This document shows, piece after piece, positions 12,089-20,200 of a stretch of 64,000 nucleotides of DNA; position 1 is the stretch's first letter, and every line of letters begins with the position of its first letter. Source of the DNA: DATKQY01 sp035532475 (lineage in GTDB: Bacteria; Actinomycetota; Acidimicrobiia; Acidimicrobiales; Bog-793). Position numbers and translations under genes: made by a program. The notes beneath the pieces were generated by a model. That model did not search any database and was not told the origin of the DNA. It worked only from the letters and a program-made list of their open reading frames with translations. The stretch covers positions 68,195 to 132,194 of the forward strand of contig DATKQY010000057.1 of NCBI GenBank assembly GCA_035532475.1, in the 5' to 3' direction.

Positions 12089-13174
12089 TCAACTCCGGGC
12101 CTCCATCAACCGGCGGAACTCCTCGAACAGGTAGCGGGCGTCGTGGGGGCCGGGACCGGCCTCGGGGTGGTACTGCACGCCGAAGGCCGGGACCGAGCGG
12201 CAGGCGAGGCCCTCGATCACCCCGTCGTTCAGGCTGACGTGGGTGACGTCGGCCTCCTCGAGGGTGCCCTCCGCGACGGCATAGCCGTGGTTCTGGCTCG
12301 TCACCTCCACCCTGGCGGTGGCGATCCGCCGCACGGGGTGGTTCCCCCCGTGGTGGCCGAAGCGGAGCTTGAACGTCTTCGCCCCGAGGGCGGCGCCGAG
12401 GAGCTGGTGACCGAGGCAGATCCCGAAGACGGGCACCCGGCCGAGCAGCCCGCCGACGGTGCCGACGAGGTGGGCGAGCGCGGCCGGGTCGCCCGGCCCG
12501 TTCGAGAGGAAGACGCCGTCCGGCCGGCGCTCCAGCACCTCCTCGGCGGGCGTCGACGCCGGCACCACCTCGACGGAAGCCATCCCCGTGAGGTGGCGCA
12601 GGATCGTGCGCTTCAGCCCGAAATCGTACGCCACGACCCGCAGCGGGCCGCCCGGCACGGTGTAGGGGCGGTCGACGGTGACCTCGCCGACGAGGTCGAC
12701 GCCCTCGGTGCCCGGCTCGGCCCGCGCCGCGGCGAGGAGCTCGTGCTCGCCCGCCGTGCCGAGGGCGCACGGCATCGAGCCCGCCTCGCGCACGTGGCGG
12801 GTCAGCCGGCGGGTGTCGACACCGGTCAGGCCGCCGATGCCGTGACGCGTGAGGAAGCTCTCCAGGTCCCCCTCGGCGCGCCAGCTGCTCGGCCGCCGGG
12901 CGAGGTCACGCACGACGATGCCCCGGCAGAAGGGCCGCCGGCTCTCGTCGTCCTCGGGCGTCACGCCGTAGTTGCCGATGTGGGGGTACGTGAAGGCGAC
13001 CACCTGCCCGGCGTAGGAGGGGTCGGTGATCACCTCCTGGTAGCCCGACATGACGGTGTTGAAGACGAGCTCGCCGGTCGCGACGAGCACCGTCCCGTCG
13101 GCGAGCGCGCCGACGGCCTCGCCCTCGAAGACCGCGCCGTCGGCCAGCACGAGGAGCCCCGGCGGCCGCGTCAT
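12089..13174 (-). CDS. carA: Carbamoyl-phosphate synthase small (glutaminase) subunit
   Basis: The 361-residue glutaminase subunit that feeds ammonia to CarB. The N-terminal small-subunit domain (GELVFNTVMSGYQEVITDPS) is followed by a class I glutamine amidotransferase domain with nucleophile Cys253 in GICLGHQLLG and the catalytic His in VQYHPEAGPGPHD. The start is ATG at 13174, overlapping the pyrC stop codon (ATGA). The frame runs open far upstream, but that part is antisense-like and overlaps pyrC. Confidence 0.97.
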   Translation of the reverse strand: MTRPPGLLVLADGAVFEGEAVGALADGTVLVATGELVFNTVMSGYQEVITDPSYAGQVVAFTYPHIGNYGVTPEDDESRRPFCRGIVVRDLARRPSSWRAEGDLESFLTRHGIGGLTGVDTRRLTRHVREAGSMPCALGTAGEHELLAAARAEPGTEGVDLVGEVTVDRPYTVPGGPLRVVAYDFGLKRTILRHLTGMASVEVVPASTPAEEVLERRPDGVFLSNGPGDPAALAHLVGTVGGLLGRVPVFGICLGHQLLGAALGAKTFKLRFGHHGGNHPVRRIATARVEVTSQNHGYAVAEGTLEEADVTHVSLNDGVIEGLACRSVPAFGVQYHPEAGPGPHDARYLFEEFRRLMEARS

Positions 13175-14496
13175 CGCTGCGCCTCCCCGCCGAGGACGAC
13201 CGGCTCGCCGGCGAGCAGGGTGTGCCGGACGCGGCCGGTGAGCTCGCGTCCGGCGTAGGGGGAGTTCCTGCTCCGGCTCGCCCCGGCGGCGGGGTCGACG
13301 ACCCAGCGCGCCGCTGGGTCGAACACGCACAGGTGGGCCCGGGCGCCGGGCGCGACCGGGCCGCCGTGGCCCCCGGTGACGTCGAGCGCCGCGATGCGCG
13401 CCGGACGCCACGACATCAGGGCGAAGAGCTCGATGGCGGTGCATCGCGGGCCGCCGCCGCCGTCCCCGCCCGGCCGGCCGAGCGCGCCGTAGACCACCGC
13501 GAGCGCCGTCTCGAGCCCGAGCATGCCCGGGGGGGCGCTCTCGAACGGCTCCTCCTTCGCCTCGACCGGGTGCGGCGCGTGGTCGGTGGCGATCGCGTCG
13601 ATGACCCCGTCGGCGAGCGCCCCGCGCACCGCCGCCACGTCGGCGGCGGTGCGCAACGGCGGGTTCACCTTGAACACCGGGTCGTAGGACGCCACGCTCT
13701 CCTCGGTGAGGCTCAGATGGTGGGGCGTCGCCTCGGCGGTGACCGCCAGCCCCTCCGACCTGGCGGCGCGGAGCAGCGCGACGGAGCCCACCGTCGACAG
13801 GTGCAGGAAGTGCATCGGCGAGCCGGTGAGCCGGACGAGCCCGAGGTCCCGCGCGAGCATCGCCTCCTCGGCGAGCGCCGGCTGGCCGGGGATCCCGAGG
13901 CGGCTCGACCATGCCCCCTCGTTCATGTGGCCGCCCGAGGCGAGCGCCTCGTCCTCGCAGTGCTCGGCCAGGACGACGCCGAGGCTCCCGGCGTACTCGA
14001 GCGCCCGCCGCATCAGCCGGGCGTCCTGCACGCCCCGGCCGTCGTCGGTGAAGAGGCGGACGCCGAGGGCGGCCATCTCGGCGAACGGCGCCAGCCGCTC
14101 GCCCGCCCGCCCGACCGTGATCGCGCCGGCAAGCGCGACGTCGGCGCAGGCGCCCGTGCCGAGCGCGAGGACGTCGCGGACGATCGCGGCGTTGTCGATC
14201 GCCGGATCGGTGTTGGGCATGGCGACGACGGCGGTGTAGCCGCCGAGGGCGGCGGCGCGCGCCCCGCTCTCGACGGTCTCTGCGGCCTCGCCGCCGGGCT
14301 CCCGCAAGTGCGTGTGGAGATCGACGAGGCCGGGGGCGACCAGGCAGCCGCCGGCGTCGAGCACGGTCGCCCCCCGGGGCGGCTCGATCGCCGGGGCGAC
14401 CTCGACGATCCTCGCGTCCTCGACCAGCACGTCGGCGCGGCGCTCGCCGGTCTCGTCGACCACGGTCCCGCCCCGCACGCAGACGGTGCGGCTCAT
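13171..14496 (-). CDS. pyrC: Dihydroorotase
   Basis: A 441-residue class I dihydroorotase that closes N-carbamoyl-aspartate to dihydroorotate. The zinc-binding HxH is seen in GLVDLHTHLREPG; the catalytic Asp and a further His are in AIATDHAPHPVEAKEEPFE. Starts with ATG at 14496, overlapping the stop of pyrB by 4 bp. Placement between pyrB and carA is the usual actinobacterial pyr order. Confidence 0.96.
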   Translation of the reverse strand: MSRTVCVRGGTVVDETGERRADVLVEDARIVEVAPAIEPPRGATVLDAGGCLVAPGLVDLHTHLREPGGEAAETVESGARAAALGGYTAVVAMPNTDPAIDNAAIVRDVLALGTGACADVALAGAITVGRAGERLAPFAEMAALGVRLFTDDGRGVQDARLMRRALEYAGSLGVVLAEHCEDEALASGGHMNEGAWSSRLGIPGQPALAEEAMLARDLGLVRLTGSPMHFLHLSTVGSVALLRAARSEGLAVTAEATPHHLSLTEESVASYDPVFKVNPPLRTAADVAAVRGALADGVIDAIATDHAPHPVEAKEEPFESAPPGMLGLETALAVVYGALGRPGGDGGGGPRCTAIELFALMSWRPARIAALDVTGGHGGPVAPGARAHLCVFDPAARWVVDPAAGASRSRNSPYAGRELTGRVRHTLLAGEPVVLGGEAQR

Positions 14497-15587
14497 CGTG
14501 GCGCCTCCGCCGCGCCGTCCCCGCCCGGCGCGGCGCCGAGCAGCAGGAAGAGGACGGCCATGCGCACCGGCACGCCGTTGTGGACCTGGCGGGTGACGAG
14601 CGCGCCGGAGCGGGCGAGGACCTCGGCGTCGATCTCCACGCCCCGGTTCATCGGCCCCGGATGCATGACGAGGGTGTCCTCGGCGAGGAGCGCGGCGCGC
14701 TCGCGGCTCAGGCCGAACCGGGCCGCGTACTCGCGAAGCGAGGGGACGAAGCTGCCCTGCATGCGCTCGGACTGCATCCGCAGGAGGTAGACGACGTCGG
14801 TCTCGGCGAGGACGGGGTCGAGCTCGCCCGAGACCACCGCGGGCCAGCCCTCGAGCGAGGGCGGCAGCAGCGTCGCCGGGGCGACGAGGGTGACCTCGGC
14901 GCCGAGCGCTGAGAGGGCGAGCACGTTCGAGCGTGCGACCCTGCTGTGGCGGACGTCGCCGACGATCGCGACGCGCAGGCCGGCGAAGTCGTCGGGCGCG
15001 TCGCCGCCCCGGCGCCGCGCCAGCGCCTCCCGGATGGTGTAGCAGTCGAGCAGCGCCTGGGTGGGGTGCTCGTGCTGGCCGTCGCCGGCGTTGACGACCG
15101 AGGCCCCGACCCAGCCGGCGACCCGGTGGGGCGCGCCGGCCGAGGCGTGCCGGACCACCATCGCGTCCACGCCCATCGCGTCGATCGTCTCGACGGTGTC
15201 GCGCAGGGACTCCCCCTTCGAAAGCGAAGAGGTCGAGGCGGTAAAGGTCATGGTGTCGGCCGACAGGCGCTTCGCCGCGGCCTCGAAGGAGAGCCGGGTG
15301 CGCGTCGAGCTCTCGAAGAACAGTGTCGCGACGGTCCGGCCGCGAAGCGCCGGCACCTTCGGGATGTCCCGCTCGGAGACCTCGGCGAAGGAGTCGGCCA
15401 GGTGCAGCACCTCGAGGATTCCGCCGCGGCCGAGGTCGGCGACGGAGAGCAGGTGCCGACGGGGCGGGGACGCGGGCCGGGAGCCGGGCGAGGCCTCACC
15501 GGGCGCGGCCGTCGCCGGGGGCGCGCTGGGAGCCGGGCGGACCGGCACGGCGCCGCGCGCCGCGCCCGTCGTCGCAGACGGCGTCAT
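14493..15587 (-). CDS. pyrB: Aspartate carbamoyltransferase catalytic subunit
   Basis: Transfers the carbamoyl group to aspartate, the committed pyrimidine step. The carbamoyl-phosphate loop SSTRTRLSFE, the KGESLRDT segment and HPTQALLD are intact. From the ATG at 15587, which overlaps the pyrR stop in an ATGA junction, the protein has 364 residues. It carries an N-terminal extension of about 45 residues rich in Ala/Pro/Gly before the conserved start (RHLLSVADL). The family is usually 305-320 residues, so either the extension is real or translation begins later; the coupled junction favours the former. No pyrI is present. Confidence 0.95.
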   Translation of the reverse strand: MTPSATTGAARGAVPVRPAPSAPPATAAPGEASPGSRPASPPRRHLLSVADLGRGGILEVLHLADSFAEVSERDIPKVPALRGRTVATLFFESSTRTRLSFEAAAKRLSADTMTFTASTSSLSKGESLRDTVETIDAMGVDAMVVRHASAGAPHRVAGWVGASVVNAGDGQHEHPTQALLDCYTIREALARRRGGDAPDDFAGLRVAIVGDVRHSRVARSNVLALSALGAEVTLVAPATLLPPSLEGWPAVVSGELDPVLAETDVVYLLRMQSERMQGSFVPSLREYAARFGLSRERAALLAEDTLVMHPGPMNRGVEIDAEVLARSGALVTRQVHNGVPVRMAVLFLLLGAAPGGDGAAEAPR

Positions 15588-16153
15588 CGCGGCCCCAGAT
15601 CGCCGATGAGGACGCCGTCCTCGCTCACCTCGACCGCCTCGTCCCGGCGGGTGGGCAGGTTCTTCCCGACGAAGTCGGGCCGGATCGGCAGCTCCCGGTG
15701 ACCCCGGTCGACCATCACGGCGAGCTGCACGGCCCGGGCGCGCCCGAGGTCGCGCAGCGCGTCGAGGGCGGCGCGCACGGTCCTGCCGGTGAAGAGCACG
15801 TCGTCGACAAGGACCACGACGCGACCGGCGAGGTCGCACGGCATGCTCGTGGCCTTCTCGGGGTGCACGGGGCGCAGCCCGATGTCGTCGCGGTAGAAGG
15901 CGACGTCGAGGGTGCCGAACGGCACGTCCGTCCCGTCGATCTCGCGCAGCAGCTCGACCAGCCGGGCGGCGAGCGGCACGCCCCCGGTCTGGAGGCCGAC
16001 GACGACGAGGTCCCCGGTGCCGTGGTTGCGCTCGATGATCTCGTGGGCGATCCGCACGAGCGCCCGGCGCACGTCGTCGAGGGACATCACCGACGCCCGG
16101 GCAACGAAAACGCGCCCTTCCGGGCGCGTCAACCGCTGCTCTCGTTCTCCCAC
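15584..16153 (-). CDS. pyrR: PyrR: pyr mRNA-binding attenuator / uracil phosphoribosyltransferase
   Basis: A 189-residue PRTase-fold regulator that binds pyr mRNA in the presence of UMP/UTP. The PRPP-binding motif VVVLVDDVLFTGRTVRAALD and the PyrR-typical VDRGHRELPIRPDFVGKN are clear. I chose GTG at 16153 because GGGGAG lies four bases upstream and the length then fits the family. A GTG/ATG pair at 16090/16087 is a later alternative. A still earlier in-frame GTG at 16198 would lie inside the PyrR-binding RNA hairpin and is unlikely. First gene of the pyr operon. The codons for about residues 9-15 form a terminator-like hairpin. Confidence 0.94.
   Translation of the reverse strand: MGEREQRLTRPEGRVFVARASVMSLDDVRRALVRIAHEIIERNHGTGDLVVVGLQTGGVPLAARLVELLREIDGTDVPFGTLDVAFYRDDIGLRPVHPEKATSMPCDLAGRVVVLVDDVLFTGRTVRAALDALRDLGRARAVQLAVMVDRGHRELPIRPDFVGKNLPTRRDEAVEVSEDGVLIGDLGPR
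16110..16129 (-). terminator. Terminator-like hairpin at the start of pyrR
   Basis: On the minus strand a perfect 8-bp stem (ACGCGCCC / GGGCGCGT) with a GGAA tetraloop runs straight into TTTTC. It has the shape of an intrinsic terminator, with a short U-run. It lies inside the first codons of pyrR if translation starts at 16153, or just upstream if it starts at 16090/16087. It is a candidate attenuator for the pyr operon. Confidence 0.55.
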
Positions 16154-16173
16154 CGCACTCCCCTGTCGTCCGT

Positions 16174-16193
16174 ACGGGCCTCTCTGGACCCGT
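16174..16193 (-). promoter_or_regulatory. PyrR-binding RNA hairpin (pyr leader)
   Basis: The minus-strand transcript reads ACGGG-UCCAGAGAGG-CCCGU. The central UCCAGAGAGG is the conserved PyrR-binding loop core known from Bacillus and Mycobacterium pyr leaders, closed here by a 5-bp stem. It ends about 10 bases before the GGGGAG ribosome site of pyrR, the arrangement used for translational repression in mycobacteria. Binding of PyrR-UMP should lower expression of the whole operon. Confidence 0.8.
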
Positions 16194-16210
16194 TTCACGT
16201 CCGAGCAGCC

Positions 16211-16216
16211 ATCATA
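16211..16216 (-). promoter_or_regulatory. Candidate -10 box of the pyr operon promoter
   Basis: TATGAT on the minus strand, 18 bases upstream of the PyrR-binding hairpin, which would place the RNA 5' end just before it. The -35 region is not convincing. The gap after the upstream HAD gene (16217-16291) holds nothing else recognisable. Confidence 0.5.
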
Positions 16217-16291
16217 TCGCGCTTCGCGCCCCGAAACCCCGGCCTCGACGTCGGCCCCGGCGGCGCCCGGGGTGGGGTGGCAGGCGGGCAG

Positions 16292-16972
16292 CTACGCGGA
16301 GAGCAGGATCTCGACGGCCTCCGGGAGCGAGCCGACCGAGGCGTCGGGCCGGTACTCCTCGAGCGGCCAGCGTCGCCCCCGGTGCAGCCAGATCGTCCGC
16401 AGGCCGGCCCCCCGCCCGCCGCCGACGTCGGGACCGGGGGCGTCGCCGACCATCCAGCCCGCCAGCGCGCCCGGGCCGTCCAACCGCACGCCGCAGCGCC
16501 TGGCGGCCTCGTCGAAGATCGCCCGGTCCGGCTTGGCGACGCCGATCTCCTCCGACACGCAGGCGGCGTCGAACAGCCCGGCCAGCCCCGCGCGGGCCAC
16601 CTTCTCGTGCTGGCTCGGCGGCCCGTTCGTCACGAGGGCGAGCCTCCAGCCGGCCGCCCGGAGCCGCCGGAGGGCGGCGGCGACCTCGGGCTCGGGCGCG
16701 ACGCACGTCGGGTAGTCGACGCGGTAGGCCGCGATCAGCTCCTTGACGCTCCCGGCGAGCCCGAAGCGCTCCTTCGCCGGCGCGAACACCTCCTCGCGCG
16801 TGGCGAAGCCGTCGCGGTCGACCTCCACCAGGAACTCCACCGCCTCGCGCCCGAGCCCCGCGGCCGCTGCGAAGCGCTCGGCCCAGCGGGCGAAGGCGCC
16901 CTGGCGGTCGATCAAGGTGTTGTCGAGGTCGAACATCGCCAGGTGGCCCGGCGTCGGCACCGCGGGGCTCAC
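16292..16972 (-). CDS. HAD-superfamily hydrolase
   Basis: A 226-residue haloacid-dehalogenase-type phosphatase. Motif I is MFDLDNTLID (two Asp, nucleophile and acid/base), motif II is LVTNG, and the late acidic motif is MVGDAPGPDVGGGRGAG with the Lys of motif III in IGVAKPD. A helical cap of roughly 70 residues follows motif I, as in YjjG/phosphoglycolate-phosphatase types. Starts at GTG 16972, overlapping the stop of the PurM-like gene, so it is translationally coupled. The substrate cannot be told; a nucleotide or sugar-phosphate is plausible. Confidence 0.85.
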   Translation of the reverse strand: MSPAVPTPGHLAMFDLDNTLIDRQGAFARWAERFAAAAGLGREAVEFLVEVDRDGFATREEVFAPAKERFGLAGSVKELIAAYRVDYPTCVAPEPEVAAALRRLRAAGWRLALVTNGPPSQHEKVARAGLAGLFDAACVSEEIGVAKPDRAIFDEAARRCGVRLDGPGALAGWMVGDAPGPDVGGGRGAGLRTIWLHRGRRWPLEEYRPDASVGSLPEAVEILLSA

Positions 16973-18078
16973 CTCAGGTCGAGCTCCCCGCTCTCGTACT
17001 CGGCCCCGACCGGGGCGAGGACGACCCGACGTGGCCCCGCCTCCACCCGGCCGGCGACGAGCGCCGCGTAGCCGAGCTCGCCGGCGAGGGAGACGGTGGT
17101 CGCGCCCATGCCGGGCGCGCAGAAGACCGCCAGGCCGACGCCCATGTTCAAGGTGCCGTAGGCCTCGCGCGCAGAGAGCCCGGCGGCGCCGGCCAGGAAC
17201 GCCAGCACCTCGGGCACCTCGGGGAGCCGGTCCACGCGGTAGGTGAGGTCGCGGTCGGCGCGCATCAGCTTGCGCAGGCCGTGCCCGGTCACGTGGCTCA
17301 GGTAGTGGACCCCGACCCCGGCCTCGAGGAGGCGCTCGACGAGGCGGACGTAGATGACGCTCTCGTCGAGAAGGGCGTCGCCGAGCTCCCTGCCGCCGCC
17401 GAGCCGGTGGCGGAGCCCGCCGGGCAGGCCGTCGGCCACCTCCCGGGCGAGCGAGGCGCCGTTCGCGTGCAGCCCGCTCGAGGCGACGAGGACGATCTCG
17501 TCGCCCGACGCGAGCGCCTCGCCGAGCAGGGGCTCGACGCCCGCGGGGACGACCCCGACGGCGCTGCCGGCGAGGTCGATCTCGGCTGGCGCGACCAGCC
17601 CGGAGAGGGTGGGCGACTCGCCACCGCCCCACGCGGCCCCGGCGTCCTCGCAGGCCCGGCGCCAGCCGGCGACGAGGGAGGCGTGGCGGCCGCCCGCGTA
17701 CCAGCCGGCCGAGCCGGTGGCGAAGTAGGCGTTCACCACGACGGGCAGGGCGCCGACGCAGCAGCAGTCGTTCACGACCGCGGCGACGGTGTCGTAGCCG
17801 ATGGCGTCGAAGCGGTCGATCCCCGTCGCCTCCTCGTAGGCCCGGGCGATCATCGACTTGGTGCCGAGGCACTCGAGCACGAACCCGAGACGCATCCCGC
17901 CGAGCTCGAGGACCGAGGCCGGCTCGCCCCGCGAGGCGTCCACCAGGTGCGCCCCGCGCCGCTCGGGATACGGCGAGGTCGCGGCCGCCCCGGCGAGCGC
18001 GGCGCGCTTGGCCGCGTCGAGGGTCGCGTAGTCGACCCCGGCCTGACGGTAGGCGTCCCCCCCGCCCTCCCCGCTCAC
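16969..18078 (-). CDS. AIR-synthase (PurM)-related protein, divergent
   Basis: A 369-residue protein with the PurM layout: YRQAGVDY near the N-terminus, NDCCCVGALPVVVNAYFATG, a glycine-rich GGGES segment, SSGLHANGASLAR, and the C-terminal YLSHVTGHGLRKL and AYGTLNMGVGLAVF. It differs at key places: the ATP/FGAR loop DGVGTK of true PurM reads ECLGTK here, and GGETAEMPG is replaced by GGGESPTLSG. It may be the cell's cyclo-ligase or a paralogue acting on another amide substrate. GTG start overlaps the nusB stop and the end overlaps the HAD gene, so it is part of the efp-nusB transcription unit. Seeing purL/purF or a second purM elsewhere would settle its role. Confidence 0.75.
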   Translation of the reverse strand: MSGEGGGDAYRQAGVDYATLDAAKRAALAGAAATSPYPERRGAHLVDASRGEPASVLELGGMRLGFVLECLGTKSMIARAYEEATGIDRFDAIGYDTVAAVVNDCCCVGALPVVVNAYFATGSAGWYAGGRHASLVAGWRRACEDAGAAWGGGESPTLSGLVAPAEIDLAGSAVGVVPAGVEPLLGEALASGDEIVLVASSGLHANGASLAREVADGLPGGLRHRLGGGRELGDALLDESVIYVRLVERLLEAGVGVHYLSHVTGHGLRKLMRADRDLTYRVDRLPEVPEVLAFLAGAAGLSAREAYGTLNMGVGLAVFCAPGMGATTVSLAGELGYAALVAGRVEAGPRRVVLAPVGAEYESGELDLR

Positions 18079-18524
18079 GCCGGCCTCGTCTCGGCCGGGC
18101 GCAGCTCGCGCGCGATGGCCGCGAGCACGCCGTTCACGTAGCGCCCGGACTCCTCGGTCGAGTACTGCTTGGCGAGCTCCACCGCCTCGTCGATGACGAC
18201 CGCGACCGGGATCTCCCTGCGCTCGAGGAGCTCGTAGGCGCCGAGGCGGAGCAGCTGGCGGTCGACCGCGGGCAGCCGGCCGAGCGACCAGTCCGTCGCG
18301 TGCGCCGCGATCAGCCGGTCGACCTCCGCCGAGCGGCTCCCGACGCCCCGGAACAGCTCCTCGGCGTAGGGCTCGGGCGCGAACGGCAGCGCCGCCAGCA
18401 CCGCTTCGGGTGCGAGCCCCTTCACCTCGGCCTCGTAGAGCAGGCCGAGGGCGCGCTCCCGGGCACGTCGACGCTCGCCCGCGGGCGGCTCCTCGTCCCG
18501 GCTACGCCCTCGTGAGGTACTCAC
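18075..18524 (-). CDS. nusB: Transcription antitermination factor NusB
   Basis: A 149-residue all-helical NusB protein from GTG at 18524. Typical segments are RRARERALGLLYEAE at the start and the C-terminal VIDEAVELAKQYSTEESGRYVNGVLAAI. With NusE it binds boxA RNA and supports antitermination of rRNA transcription. The start lies 23 bp inside the end of efp; earlier in-frame codons read through efp and are unlikely. Confidence 0.93.
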   Translation of the reverse strand: MSTSRGRSRDEEPPAGERRRARERALGLLYEAEVKGLAPEAVLAALPFAPEPYAEELFRGVGSRSAEVDRLIAAHATDWSLGRLPAVDRQLLRLGAYELLERREIPVAVVIDEAVELAKQYSTEESGRYVNGVLAAIARELRPAETRPA

Positions 18525-19062
18525 CGGACCGGGTGTCGACCTTGATCCGGTCACCCGGGTTGACGAACAGCGGAACCTGCACGACGAGGCCCGTCTCGAG
18601 GGTCGCCGGCTTGCGGGCGCCCGACACCCGGTCACCTTGCAGGCCGGGCTCGGTCTCGGCGACGGCGAGCTCCACCGCGGCGGGCAGCTCGACGTCGACG
18701 ATCTCCCCGTCGTAGAGCTGCAGGACGGCCGAGTCGCCCTCCTTCAGGTAGCTCGAGGAGCCCGCGAGCGAGGACGCCTCGACGTTGATCTGGTCGTAGG
18801 AGACGTTGTCCATGAAGACGTACGCGTCGCCGTCGCGGTAGAGGAACTGCATCTCCCGCTTCTCGACGAGCGCCTGCTCGACCTTCTCGTCGGCCCGGAA
18901 CGTCCGCTCGACGACCGCCTTGGTCCGGACGTTGCGCAGCTTGGTCCGGACGAAGGCGCCACCCTTACCGGGCTTGACGTGCTGGAACTCGACCACGGAG
19001 AAGAGGCCGTCGGGCAGCTCGAGCGTCATGCCGTTCTTCAGGTCGTTGGTGGAGAAGGCCAT
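18502..19062 (-). CDS. efp: Translation elongation factor P
   Basis: A 186-residue, three-domain EF-P that relieves ribosome stalling at proline runs. The N-terminal KOW-like domain contains KPGKGGAFVRTKLRN, where the tip-loop lysine (about residue 32) lies; the C-terminal OB domains end in VNPGDRIKVDTRSGEYLTRA. Begins at ATG 19062, overlapping the stop of the peptidase gene (TGATG). The pepQ-efp-nusB order is conserved across many Gram-positive bacteria. Confidence 0.97.
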   Translation of the reverse strand: MAFSTNDLKNGMTLELPDGLFSVVEFQHVKPGKGGAFVRTKLRNVRTKAVVERTFRADEKVEQALVEKREMQFLYRDGDAYVFMDNVSYDQINVEASSLAGSSSYLKEGDSAVLQLYDGEIVDVELPAAVELAVAETEPGLQGDRVSGARKPATLETGLVVQVPLFVNPGDRIKVDTRSGEYLTRA

Positions 19063-20177
19063 CAGAGGGTGTAGTCCTTCGTCGACTTCGTGAGGACCCG
19101 CGCACCGGTCGGGGTGACGACGACGGTGTCCTCGATCCGGGCGCCGCCCCGGCCGGGCAGGTACGCGCCCGGTTCGACGGTCACGACGGCGCCCGCGGGG
19201 AGGATATCAGCCGATCCGGCGGCCACCGCCGGGGCCTCGTGGATCTCCAGGCCCACGCCGTGGCCCGTGGAGTGCAGGAACGCCTCGCCGTAGCCCGCCT
19301 CGCTGAGCGACTCCCGGCACGCCGCGTCGACGGCCGCACCGCTCACGCCCTCGGTCACGGCGCGAAGTCCCGCCCGCTGCGCGGCGAAGACCGCGTCGAC
19401 GAGCTCGCGCAGCTCGCCGTCGGGCTCGCCGAAGGAGAGCGTCCGGGTCATGTCCGAGCGGTAGCCGTCGACGGTGGCACCGAAGTCGACGACCACCAGC
19501 TCGCCGCGGCCGAGCTGGCGCTCGGTCGGGCGCGCGTGCGGCATGGCGCCGTTCGGCCCGCTCGCCACGATCGTCTCGAACGCCGGCGCCGATGCGCCGC
19601 GGCGCCGCATCTCGTACTCGAGCTCCGCGGCGACCTCGGACTCGGTGGACCCCTCGGTGATCCGGCTCTTCACCTGGGCGAGCGCGACGTCGGCCACCTG
19701 GCACGCCAGCTCGACGCGCGCGAGCTCCCCCTCGTCCTTCACGACCCGCAGCCGCTCCACGAGGGCCTTGGTCGGGACGAGCGCGGACCCCTCGAGCAGC
19801 TCCGCCAGGCGCAGCTGGAACGACCACGTCACCGACGCGGCCTCGAGCCCGATCCGCCCGAGTCCCCGGGCGGCGCGGCCGAGCGCGCCGAGCTGGCCGC
19901 CGGAGTTGGCGATCTCCACCTGGACGGACGCGCCGGCAGCGGCCACCTGCTCGGCCGCCTGGTCGCGGTAGCGGCCGTCGGTGACGAGCAGGGCGGCGTC
20001 CGCGGTGACGAGGAGCATCCCGGCCGAGCCGGAGAACGCGCTCAGGTAGCGCTGGTTCTCGTGCTTGGTGACGAGCAGGGCGTCACAGCCCGCCGGCTCG
20101 AGGGTCTCGCGCAGCCGGCCGAGGCGGCCGGCGACGTCCATGGCCGGCAGGCTATGGAGGTCGATCGTCTGGCTCAT
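19062..20177 (-). CDS. Xaa-Pro aminopeptidase/dipeptidase, M24 family
   Basis: A 371-residue metallopeptidase with a creatinase N-terminal domain and a C-terminal pita-bread catalytic domain. Metal ligands are seen in VVDFGATVDGYRSDMTRT (two Asp), HSTGHGVGLEIHE (His), and the late Glu residues in VVTVEPGAYLPG and GGARIEDTVVV. It would release residues from N-termini followed by proline. Start: ATG at 20177 with TACATT six bases upstream and no Shine-Dalgarno, fitting a leaderless transcript. ATG 20201, overlapping the aroQ stop, is the alternative. Confidence 0.92.
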   Translation of the reverse strand: MSQTIDLHSLPAMDVAGRLGRLRETLEPAGCDALLVTKHENQRYLSAFSGSAGMLLVTADAALLVTDGRYRDQAAEQVAAAGASVQVEIANSGGQLGALGRAARGLGRIGLEAASVTWSFQLRLAELLEGSALVPTKALVERLRVVKDEGELARVELACQVADVALAQVKSRITEGSTESEVAAELEYEMRRRGASAPAFETIVASGPNGAMPHARPTERQLGRGELVVVDFGATVDGYRSDMTRTLSFGEPDGELRELVDAVFAAQRAGLRAVTEGVSGAAVDAACRESLSEAGYGEAFLHSTGHGVGLEIHEAPAVAAGSADILPAGAVVTVEPGAYLPGRGGARIEDTVVVTPTGARVLTKSTKDYTL

Positions 20178-20183
20178 GGGGCG

Positions 20184-20189
20184 AATGTA
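20184..20189 (-). promoter_or_regulatory. Candidate -10 box for leaderless pepQ-like/efp transcript
   Basis: Minus strand TACATT, then six bases, then ATG. There is no ribosome-binding sequence in between. The spacing places transcription start on the start codon. Confidence 0.5.
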
Positions 20190-20200
20190 GGCCGGCCGCA

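Noticed and set aside
16154..16198. Earlier GTG start for pyrR at 16198.
   Set aside because: This start would be upstream of, and read through, the PyrR-binding hairpin and has no ribosome site; GTG 16153 has GGGGAG.
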